Position numbers and translations under genes: made by a program
Notes under the pieces: generated by a model
What the model saw: only the letters and a program-made list of their open reading frames with translations
The model's database searches: none
What the model was told of the DNA's origin: nothing
Assembly (NCBI GenBank): GCA_947455285.1
Contig: CANGOK010000195.1
Coordinates: 1 to 6,259 of the forward strand
Direction: 5' to 3'
Source: Beijerinckiaceae bacterium
GTDB lineage: Bacteria > Pseudomonadota > Alphaproteobacteria > Rhizobiales > Beijerinckiaceae
Length of the DNA: 6,259 nucleotides
In this document: piece by piece, positions 1 through 5,825 of the stretch
How positions within the stretch are numbered: position 1 is the stretch's first letter
Layout of the letters: the number at the start of each line of letters is the position of its first letter

Positions 1-147
1 CACATGACCATGGTGGAGGAATGCTGCTTCGACCGCAGCGACATCTCCCACAAGGTGAACCTTTTCGACCTCCATCACAAATATGCGGATGTGATGAAGG
101 TGGACGATGTCATCAAGTCTCTCTCCGCTCTAAAGGCTGCGCCATGA
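1..147 (+). CDS. 3' end of probable ABC transporter substrate-binding protein (NitT/TauT type), partial
   Basis: The first reading frame is open from the window edge to a TGA at 145-147 and gives the last 48 residues of a protein whose start lies upstream. The visible part is polar and soluble, with the segment NLFDLHHKYADVMKVDDVIK (residues 20-39) and the terminus LSALKAAP. No catalytic motif can be seen. The call rests mainly on context: the permease and ATPase of a NitT/TauT-class importer follow in the same operon, and the binding-protein gene usually comes first. The helical tail, with its xxYADVMxVDDVI pattern, fits the C-terminus of such periplasmic proteins, but I cannot prove the family from 48 residues. 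The stop overlaps the next gene's ATG (ATGA at 144-147), so translation is coupled. Reading this stretch as coding is safer than the product name. A different enzyme of the same operon is possible. Confidence 0.6.
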   Translation, partial: HMTMVEECCFDRSDISHKVNLFDLHHKYADVMKVDDVIKSLSALKAAP

Positions 148-1025
148 AGCCCTCGTCCTATGGTCCCTTTCCCTATCGGCCCATCAATCGGCGCCCGAAC
201 TTCCGCTTCCCCAATGGCGCGCGCGTGGCCTTGTGGATCATTCCCAACATCGAGTTCTTTTCGCTCTCCGACATGATCCCTGCATCAGCGGGCGGCGGCG
301 GAAAGGTGCCGGATGTGCCGGGGTGGTCGGTGCGCGACTATGGCAACCGCATCGGCGCATTCCGCATCATGGAAGTGATGAAACGCTATGGCATGCGCGG
401 CACGGTCGCGCTCAACAGCGAGCTGTGCAAGCACCATCCTGAAATCATCGAGGACTGCATCAAGCTCGACTGGGAATTCATGGGCCATAATGAGACGAAC
501 ACCCATCGCCTCAACGAAGTCCCGCCCGGCGAAGACGCCGAAATCGTGCGCCGCACGGTGGAGACAATCACGAAATACACGGGCAAGGCGCCCAAGGGCT
601 GGCTGGGCTCGGGCCTTCAGGAAACATGGAACACGCTCGACCATCTCGTCGACAATGGCATCGAATATGTCGCCGATTGGGTGAACGACGATCAACCCTA
701 TCAGATGACGCTCGAAGACGGCCGCACGATCATGTCCGTGCCCTATTCGACGGAGCTGAACGACAAGCCTGCCTACGAAAAGAAGAACCGCACAGCTGAT
801 GAATTCGAGGCCATGATCAAGCGTCAGTTCGATGTGCTCTGGCGCGAAGGCGAGACGCAGGCTCGCGTCATCGGCCTCGCCCTTCACCCCTATCTCACCG
901 GCTTTCCCCATCGCATCGGCGCGCTTGATGGCGCGCTTGAATATATGTGCAAGCATGAAGGCGTGTGGCTCGCCACGGGTTCTGAAATCGCGGCGGCTGG
1001 CCGCGGCGCAGTGGACCCCGCATGA
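144..1025 (+). CDS. polysaccharide deacetylase-family hydrolase (PuuE-like, cytoplasmic)
   Basis: This 293-residue protein belongs to the NodB/polysaccharide deacetylase superfamily, in the cytoplasmic branch that includes the allantoinase analogue PuuE. Recognisable blocks are RRPNFRFPNGARVALWIIPN near residues 16-35, the NIEFF strand end at 35-39, GHNETNTHRL at 114-123 (His115 and His121), KGWLGSGLQET at 151-161, the ADWVNDDQPYQM block at 177-188, MSVPYSTELND at 197-207 and ALHPYLTGFPHR at 246-257. There is no signal peptide, so it should act in the cytoplasm. The classic NodB TFDD pair is replaced by N-I-E, as in PuuE-like members, so chitin or peptidoglycan deacetylation is unlikely; C-N bond hydrolysis of a small molecule fits better. 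The start at 144 is chosen because homologous sequence begins about ten residues later and AAAGG lies at 132-136. An in-frame start at 21 would run through the upstream gene. Its place between binding-protein and permease genes suggests it processes the imported substrate. The exact substrate is unknown. Confidence 0.88.
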   Translation: MKPSSYGPFPYRPINRRPNFRFPNGARVALWIIPNIEFFSLSDMIPASAGGGGKVPDVPGWSVRDYGNRIGAFRIMEVMKRYGMRGTVALNSELCKHHPEIIEDCIKLDWEFMGHNETNTHRLNEVPPGEDAEIVRRTVETITKYTGKAPKGWLGSGLQETWNTLDHLVDNGIEYVADWVNDDQPYQMTLEDGRTIMSVPYSTELNDKPAYEKKNRTADEFEAMIKRQFDVLWREGETQARVIGLALHPYLTGFPHRIGALDGALEYMCKHEGVWLATGSEIAAAGRGAVDPA

Positions 1026-1777
1026 TCGCCTTTCTGCACGAGCGACGCTGGAGCTGGGGCTCGGTCATCTTCGGCCTGGCGCTGTGGGAATTCATCAGCC
1101 GCGTGATCGTCGGCTCGAAGCTTTTTCTTGCAGCGCCGACGCAGGTTTTCGAAGCGCTCATCGAGCTTTCAAGCTCCGGCGAGCTTGGCAAACATATCTG
1201 GACCAGCACGCTCGAATTCCTGCTGGGCTATGGCGCCGCCTGCGTGCTTGGAGTCGCGCTCGGCTTCGTCATGGCAAGTTCAAAAGCAGGCAAGCAATCA
1301 TTGCAGCCATGGGTCTCCGGCCTCTACGCCACGCCCACGGTCGCGCTCGCGCCGCTGTTCATCCTGTGGTTCGGCATCGGCATTCTTTCGAAGGTCGTCG
1401 TGGTTGCGGTGCTCGTCATCTTCCCCGTCACGATCAACACCGAGACGGGACTTCGCACCACGCCGACGCAACTCATCGAGACCGTGCGCTCCTTCGGCGC
1501 AAACTCGCGGCAGATCTTCTTCAAGGTGTCGCTGCCTTCGGCGTTGCCCTTCATCTTCGCAGGCTTTCGCCTTGGCATCGGACGCGGCTTGATTGGCGTC
1601 GTCGTCGCCGAATTGTTCGGCGCGCGCTCAGGCCTTGGCCAGTTGATCAGCCAGTCCGCCGAGACCTTCAACATGCCCAATCTCTTTGCGGGCGTGACTG
1701 TGCTGGCGGCGGCAGGCATCGCCATGACCGGCGGCTTCACATGGCTTGAACAAAAGCTTCTTCCGTGGAGAGACTGA
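1022..1777 (+). CDS. ABC transporter permease, SsuC/TauC (NitT/TauT) family
   Basis: This 251-residue inner-membrane protein forms the channel of an ABC importer of the nitrate/sulfonate/taurine class. About six hydrophobic segments are visible, near residues 13-31, 65-86, 103-121, 123-142, 177-198 and 221-242. Between the fourth and fifth lies the cytoplasmic EAA loop that contacts the ATPase: ETVRSFGANSRQIFFKVSLP at 153-172, with the conserved Gly159 and the LP at 171-172. The segments LYATPTVALAPLFILWFGIG (101-120) and VAELFGARSGLGQLI (195-209) are typical of SsuC, TauC and ThiX-like permeases. The length matches the family (about 250-270). The ATG overlaps the stop of the hydrolase gene (ATGA at 1022-1025), indicating translational coupling. 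The ATPase gene begins one base after this stop. The substrate cannot be read from the permease: sulfonates, taurine, nitrate, hydroxymethylpyrimidine and others all use this family. Confidence 0.95.
   Translation: MIAFLHERRWSWGSVIFGLALWEFISRVIVGSKLFLAAPTQVFEALIELSSSGELGKHIWTSTLEFLLGYGAACVLGVALGFVMASSKAGKQSLQPWVSGLYATPTVALAPLFILWFGIGILSKVVVVAVLVIFPVTINTETGLRTTPTQLIETVRSFGANSRQIFFKVSLPSALPFIFAGFRLGIGRGLIGVVVAELFGARSGLGQLISQSAETFNMPNLFAGVTVLAAAGIAMTGGFTWLEQKLLPWRD
1767..1772 (+). promoter_or_regulatory. ribosome binding site fixing the ATPase start
   Basis: GGAGAG lies six bases before the ATG at 1779, inside the last codons of the permease gene. It supports the ATG over the in-frame TTG at 1746, which would add 11 residues and overlap the permease by 32 bases without a comparable site. 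The shorter protein also starts at the usual distance before the first strand of the ATPase fold. Confidence 0.8.
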
Positions 1778-1778
1778 C

Positions 1779-2567
1779 ATGAGCGACGAATCCGTCAAAC
1801 TATCAGTCGCCAATCTAACCAAACGCTTCGGCTCGCTCGAAGTGTTGCAAGACATATCGACACAGATTCGCAGCGGCGAATTCATCTCCATCGTCGGCCC
1901 CTCCGGCTGCGGAAAGACGACCTTCTTGCGCATCATCGGCGGGCTTGAACAGGCAAGCTCCGGCGACGCTCATCTCGACGGCAGGCGCATCGAAGGGCCG
2001 GGCGCGGATCGCGGCTTTGTGTTCCAGCAGGACAATCTGCTGCCTTGGCGCGACATTCTCGCAAATACGGAAATCGGACCAGAGATCAACGGCGCCCTGA
2101 GTCCTGAGCAACGCCAGAACACGCTGCGTCTGCTCAAGCTCGTGGGCCTTGAAGGCTTCGAACATTATTACCCCCGCCAATTATCAGGCGGCATGCGCCA
2201 GCGCGTGAATCTCGCGCGCGCGCTCGCGGTCGACCCCGCACTTTTGCTGATGGATGAGCCCTTCTCGGCCCTTGACGCGCAGACGCGCGAGATCATGCAG
2301 ACGGAACTTTCGCGCATCTGGGAAGAGGGCCGCAAGACAGTGCTCTTCGTCACCCACCAGATCGACGAGGCGGTTTATCTTTCCGACCGTATCTTCGTCT
2401 TCGCGCGCAGGCCGGGGCGCATCAACGAGATCATCGACATCGATCTTCCCCGCCCGCGTCCGCTTTCGATCAAACGCACGCCGCGTTTCGTCGAATATGT
2501 CGATCATATCTGGAAGCTGATCGAAGAAGACGTGCGCGTGTCGGTGCTGGAGGAGCACACGGGTTGA
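1779..2567 (+). CDS. ABC transporter ATP-binding protein, SsuB/TauB (NitT/TauT) family
   Basis: This 262-residue cytoplasmic ATPase powers the importer whose permease is encoded just upstream. All the expected motifs are present: Walker A GPSGCGKTT at 40-48, Q-loop VFQQDNLLPWRD at 81-92 (Gln83), signature LSGGMRQR at 135-142, Walker B LLLMDEP at 155-161 (Asp159, catalytic Glu160), D-loop SALD at 163-166 and the switch His193 in VTHQIDEA. The LLPW after the Q-loop and the FARRPGRI segment at 208-215, followed by IDIDLPRPR, are characteristic of the SsuB/TauB/NrtD group. The length is normal and nothing is missing. It starts one base after the permease stop. It is the last gene of the operon, ending at a stem-loop shared with the opposing methyltransferase gene. 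The family is certain; the transported substrate is not. Confidence 0.96.
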   Translation: MSDESVKLSVANLTKRFGSLEVLQDISTQIRSGEFISIVGPSGCGKTTFLRIIGGLEQASSGDAHLDGRRIEGPGADRGFVFQQDNLLPWRDILANTEIGPEINGALSPEQRQNTLRLLKLVGLEGFEHYYPRQLSGGMRQRVNLARALAVDPALLLMDEPFSALDAQTREIMQTELSRIWEEGRKTVLFVTHQIDEAVYLSDRIFVFARRPGRINEIIDIDLPRPRPLSIKRTPRFVEYVDHIWKLIEEDVRVSVLEEHTG

Positions 2568-2583
2568 GCATTAAGCTCAATCC
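2561..2583. terminator. stem-loop between convergent genes, possible bidirectional terminator
   Basis: GGGTTGAGC at 2561-2569 pairs with GCTCAATCC at 2575-2583 around the five-base loop ATTAA. In + strand RNA this is a nine-pair stem with one G-U pair; in - strand RNA the same position is a mismatch, leaving six inner pairs plus two outer ones. The stem contains both stop codons, TGA at 2565-2567 on + and the complement of 2577-2579 on -. There is no clean run of T after it on either side, so it is not a textbook intrinsic terminator. It may instead end transcription weakly or protect 3' ends. Confidence 0.4.
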
Positions 2584-3608
2584 AGTATTTGCCCGCCGTC
2601 ATAGCTCATCGACAAGCGCCCCGTGAGAATACGGAAGTCATCGCTGTCGATCAGAGCCTTGTAATAATCACGCAAAGTCGGCGCATCAATCATGCGCGCG
2701 CCCTTGCTTTCCTCGGCGAATTTTTCGCCCGGAAAGATCTTCGCCAATATCCGCGCCTTATCCTGATCCGTGGGCTTCGCATTAAGATCGCCCGGCTCGC
2801 CATGTAGCGTGAGAGCAAGGATCTGGTCGCGATCGAGCTTCGGCAACATGGCCAGAAAGGCGCCCGTCAGCGACTTGGCGAATTCATGGTCGGGATGATC
2901 ATCACGAAAAGGCGCGCGATTGGTGTGGCCGAGATGGGGCACGACCAGCCACTCCGCCTTCTGCCGGGGAAAGCCCGCGAGAAGATCGGCATCCGCCCGG
3001 TCGACATAAAAACGGTTCAATCCGTCGAACAGCACGAACTCATAATTGCGCTCGATCAGGAAGGGCTCCCAATCGAGCCAATTCTCCGCGAGCGAACCCG
3101 GCGCCAAGGCCTCGCAGAGGACGACGCGCGGGCGATGACGCGTCCAGTCGCCGCCGGCGAGAACCTGCGCCTCCGCCCCCTCCACATCCACTTTCAGAAA
3201 ATCGATGCGCGGCGCGCGATGGATCTCGCAAAGTTCCGCGAGCGTCTTCATGGGCGCCTTGCGAGTTTCATAGCGCGCGCCGAAGCCCATCGCGGACTCT
3301 GCGAATGCAGGCACGATGGTCGAAAAGCCATGCAGCCGCTCAACATCGTGGAAATCCACCTCGCCCGACGTCGCCCCCAGCGCGCAGCATTCGCGAATGT
3401 CGCGAGGGCGGATGTGTGCGTAGAGTTCGATGAGCTTGGGTTGCGGCTCGACCACAATGCCGCGCCAGCCGCGCTGGTAGAACCAGCAGGACACATTATC
3501 GGCGACGGGGTGGCCCGCGCCCACATCGATATAGAAGCCCTCGCGCTGATCGGCGAAGACGCTGGCGAGGTGGTGGTCCTCAAGATGCTGGGCGTAGGTC
3601 AAGTCCAT
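2577..3608 (-). CDS. FkbM-family methyltransferase with C-terminal extension
   Basis: The 343-residue product is a SAM-dependent methyltransferase of the FkbM family, which usually O-methylates sugars or small natural products. The Rossmann motif I is FYIDVGAGHP at 25-34. The acidic ribose-binding strand is GIVVEPQP at 50-57 (Glu54). The family's late motif is IDFLKVDVEGAEAQVLAG at 135-152, after the KTLAELC helix at 121-127. The methyltransferase fold ends around residue 225; the remaining roughly 115 residues, including a helical, charged region with DQDKARILAKIFPGEKF, match nothing I recognise. There is no signal peptide or membrane segment. The ATG is preceded by GGAG (complement of 3615-3618) at six bases. 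The gene stands alone on its strand, converging with the transporter operon and diverging from the CoA ligase. No glycosyltransferase or polysaccharide gene is visible nearby, so the methyl acceptor is unknown. Confidence 0.9.
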   Translation of the reverse strand: MDLTYAQHLEDHHLASVFADQREGFYIDVGAGHPVADNVSCWFYQRGWRGIVVEPQPKLIELYAHIRPRDIRECCALGATSGEVDFHDVERLHGFSTIVPAFAESAMGFGARYETRKAPMKTLAELCEIHRAPRIDFLKVDVEGAEAQVLAGGDWTRHRPRVVLCEALAPGSLAENWLDWEPFLIERNYEFVLFDGLNRFYVDRADADLLAGFPRQKAEWLVVPHLGHTNRAPFRDDHPDHEFAKSLTGAFLAMLPKLDRDQILALTLHGEPGDLNAKPTDQDKARILAKIFPGEKFAEESKGARMIDAPTLRDYYKALIDSDDFRILTGRLSMSYDGGQILD

Positions 3609-3714
3609 GGATGGCTCCGGAGCTTCGTCAATTACGCAAGATATGGGATTGATTCATGGGCGCTGATCGGGGATTCTGGCGGCAACAGGAAAACTGACGA
3701 TCAGGGAGGATCCG
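3609..3714. promoter_or_regulatory. divergent intergenic region with two GANTC sites
   Basis: These 106 bases lie between two divergent genes and must hold promoters for both, or at least their leaders. I see no convincing -35/-10 pair. The best + candidate, TTGATT at 3649-3654 with GATTCT at 3672-3677 (17-base spacer), matches the -10 consensus poorly. Other visible items are two GATTC sites (GANTC, the CcrM methylation motif of Alphaproteobacteria) at 3651-3655 and 3672-3676, the ten-base palindrome GCTCCGGAGC at 3614-3623 covering the methyltransferase ribosome binding site, and a small inverted repeat CTGA-CGA-TCAG at 3694-3704 touching the ligase ribosome binding site. Confidence 0.4.
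3704..3710 (+). promoter_or_regulatory. strong ribosome binding site selecting a TTG start
   Basis: GGGAGGA ends four bases before the TTG at 3715. The next in-frame ATG, at 3739 (codon 9), has no comparable purine-rich site in front of it. This makes TTG the better start even though it is a rare start codon. Confidence 0.75.
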
Positions 3715-5802
3715 TTGAGCGATCACGCCAGCACACGCATGTCTTTCAAGTCGCCCCTCCCGGTGATCAATCCCTCTTCAGTCGCCATCGTCGGGGCGTC
3801 GGAACGCGCCCGCTGGCCAACGGATATTTTCAACAATCTGACCAAAGGCGGGTTCCCCGGCAAGATCTTTCCCGTGAACCCCCGTGCGACCGAAGTCTGG
3901 GGCCAGCGCGCCTATCCTGATCTCGCCTCCCTGCCCGAGCCTCCGAGCCACGCGCTGGTGATCGTGCCTTCCACTGCGGTGCTCGACGTGCTGGAAAAAG
4001 GCGTCGCGGCGGGGCTCAAGAGCGCCACGATCTATGCGGGGAATCTGGGCGAGGGAACGGACCCCGAGAGCGTCGCGCGAGGGCAGGCGGTGCGCGACCT
4101 CGTTGCCCGAAGCGGGCTGATCGTGAACGGGCCGAATTGCATGGGCGGCAACTCCCTGCATCATCGCTTCTTCGGCTATCCCAACCATGAACTCGTGAGC
4201 CTGCCCCCCGGGGGCGTCGCCTATGTGTCCCAGTCCGGCGGCATGGTGCAGTTCTTCGTCAAATCGGCGGCGGAGCGCGGCGTGAAATTCAGCGCCATGT
4301 TCTCGAGCGGCAACGAACTCGACCTCGATCTCGCCGACTTCGTGAACTATCTCGTCGATGACGAGCAAACGAAAATCATCGGCCTGTTCATCGAAGGCAT
4401 CCGCAGGCCGCAGGCCTTCATGCGCGCCGCCGCACGGGCGCTCGCCGCAGGCAAGCCCATCATTGCGCTGAAGACCGGCAAATCAGCCAAATCGCGCGCG
4501 GCGGCGCAGTCCCACACGGGCGCCATTTCGGGCGATTATGAGGGCTTTCTTGCGCTGTGCGAACGTTATGGAATCGTCGCTTGCCAGTCGCTCGACGACA
4601 TGGTGGAGACCGTGCTGGCCTTTCAAGGCGGGCGTCTGCCCAAGGGGCCGCGCGTCGGCTGGATCACGACTTCGGGCGGCACGGTCGATCTGCTCTACGA
4701 TTACATCGAAGAGATCGGCGGCACGCAGGCGCCGGAGTTTGGCGCTGAAGCCGCCGCCATCATGCGGCCCATCGTGCCCGCCGAGATCGGCATCAAGAAC
4801 CCGCTCGACGCCGGCATTCCCAGCACCGACGAAAACGCCATCGCCATGTGCGCCGCCGCAGCCAATGATCCGCAGATCGACATGATCGCCTGGGCCGCCG
4901 TCTTGCCCAGCAGCAAGCGCCAGCCAAATGCGGAGGTTCTGCGCAGCCTGCTCGATCGAACCGACAAGCCGGTGATCGCCTTCGGCCGCATGGCCTATGC
5001 GCTCGGCCCCGACTCGCTCGAATTTCAGGACAAGGTCGGCTTTCCCTATCTGCAGGGCTTGCCCGAGACGATCCGCGCCATGGGCGCCATGGCCTTCTAT
5101 GGCGCGCGCAGTGGTCGCAAGGTCGAGGAGCTGCCTACCCCACGCGGCAGCGCGCTCGCGCCAACGCAGCTTGGCGAGGCGCTGGCGTCCCATGGCCTGA
5201 CGCCCCCCGCCAGCGGCTTTGGCGCGACGCCGCAGGCCGCCGCCGACATGGCTGCGCGCATCGGCTTTCCGGTGGCGCTGAAGCTCGTTTCGCCGCAGAT
5301 CTCGCACAAGACCGAAGTCGGCGGCGTGCGCATCGGGCTTGGCTCGGCGGAAGAAGTGATCCGCGCTGCGCAGGAGATCATCAGGACAGTGGGCGAGCGC
5401 GCGCCTGACGCCGTCGTCGAAGGCTTCCTTGTGCAGGAGATGGCGAAGGGCGTTGAAGTGCTGATCGGCGTCCGCACCGATCCGCTCTATGGCCCGATGA
5501 TGGTGGTGGGCGCAGGTGGCGTCTTCGTCGAACTGATGAAAGACATTTCCTGCCGCCTCCTGCCCGTAGGAGAAGCGCAGGCGCGCGAGATGATCAGCGA
5601 GCTGAAGCTGGCGAAATTGCTCGCGGGCTATCGCGGCGCCGTCCCCGCCGACATGGATGCGCTGGTGCGCGCCGTCTGCGGCCTGTCGGATTTCTACATC
5701 GACCATCGCCAAATCTTCAGCGATCTTGAAGTGAACCCGCTGATCGTGCTGGAAGAGGGCAAGGGCGTGCGCGCCGTCGACATTCGCTCGACGCCTGTGT
5801 GA
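3715..5802 (+). CDS. NDP-forming acyl-CoA synthetase (acetate--CoA ligase family), fused alpha-beta
   Basis: This 695-residue enzyme should join a carboxylic acid to CoA with conversion of ATP to ADP and phosphate through a phospho-enzyme, like archaeal ACD and succinyl-CoA synthetase. Domains in order: CoA-binding Rossmann domain (about 17-145, with VAIVGASERARWP at 23-35 and NGPNCMG at 138-144); succinyl-CoA-ligase-like domains (about 165-460, with SQSGGM at 172-177 and SSGNELDLDLADF at 197-209); and a C-terminal ATP-grasp domain (about 480-690). The phosphohistidine is His267 in QSHTGAISGD. A second conserved histidine is His531 in ISHKTEVGGV, and the ATP-grasp metal-binding end is DLEVNPLIV at 670-678. 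All key residues are present and the length is normal for the fused type. The acid substrate cannot be deduced; family members take acetate, pimelate, aryl acids or sulfinyl acids. The TTG start has a strong ribosome binding site. The dioxygenase-like gene follows after 23 nt, so they form one transcription unit. Confidence 0.9.
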   Translation: MSDHASTRMSFKSPLPVINPSSVAIVGASERARWPTDIFNNLTKGGFPGKIFPVNPRATEVWGQRAYPDLASLPEPPSHALVIVPSTAVLDVLEKGVAAGLKSATIYAGNLGEGTDPESVARGQAVRDLVARSGLIVNGPNCMGGNSLHHRFFGYPNHELVSLPPGGVAYVSQSGGMVQFFVKSAAERGVKFSAMFSSGNELDLDLADFVNYLVDDEQTKIIGLFIEGIRRPQAFMRAAARALAAGKPIIALKTGKSAKSRAAAQSHTGAISGDYEGFLALCERYGIVACQSLDDMVETVLAFQGGRLPKGPRVGWITTSGGTVDLLYDYIEEIGGTQAPEFGAEAAAIMRPIVPAEIGIKNPLDAGIPSTDENAIAMCAAAANDPQIDMIAWAAVLPSSKRQPNAEVLRSLLDRTDKPVIAFGRMAYALGPDSLEFQDKVGFPYLQGLPETIRAMGAMAFYGARSGRKVEELPTPRGSALAPTQLGEALASHGLTPPASGFGATPQAAADMAARIGFPVALKLVSPQISHKTEVGGVRIGLGSAEEVIRAAQEIIRTVGERAPDAVVEGFLVQEMAKGVEVLIGVRTDPLYGPMMVVGAGGVFVELMKDISCRLLPVGEAQAREMISELKLAKLLAGYRGAVPADMDALVRAVCGLSDFYIDHRQIFSDLEVNPLIVLEEGKGVRAVDIRSTPV

Positions 5803-5813
5803 AGATCAAACCG

Positions 5814-5820
5814 AAGGAGG
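5814..5820 (+). promoter_or_regulatory. near-perfect ribosome binding site of the cupin gene
   Basis: AAGGAGG lies five bases before the ATG at 5826 in the 23-nt gap after the CoA ligase. It is a full anti-16S match, suggesting the downstream protein is made in larger amounts than, or independently of, the ligase. No promoter or terminator fits in this gap. Confidence 0.8.
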
Positions 5821-5825
5821 CGACC

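Noticed and set aside
21..143. Upstream in-frame extension of the hydrolase starting at 21
   Set aside because: It would overlap almost all of the visible upstream gene, and its residues (Arg/Pro/Gln-rich) do not look like family sequence. Homology begins just after the ATG at 144.
832..1749. 305-codon open frame on + across the hydrolase/permease junction
   Set aside because: It is Arg/His/Ala-rich out-of-frame reading of two well-supported genes, a common effect of high GC.
1746..1778. TTG start giving the ATPase 11 extra residues
   Set aside because: The ATG at 1779 has GGAGAG at correct spacing and matches the normal N-terminus of the family.
3614..3623. Palindrome GCTCCGGAGC as an operator
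   Set aside because: It is only ten bases, has no second copy nearby, and is explained in part by the methyltransferase ribosome binding site on the - strand.
3649..3677. Possible sigma-70 promoter TTGATT / GATTCT for the CoA ligase
   Set aside because: Only about half of the -10 matches consensus, and such matches arise by chance; not listed as a separate feature.
2886..3920. 344-codon open frame on + antisense to the methyltransferase and running into the CoA ligase
   Set aside because: The composition is that of an antisense shadow, no motif is seen, and it overlaps two genes with clear motifs and ribosome binding sites.
4483..5712. 409-codon open frame on - antisense to the CoA ligase
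   Set aside because: It is rich in His, Arg, Ala and Asp, has no recognisable domain, and lies fully inside a gene with intact catalytic motifs.
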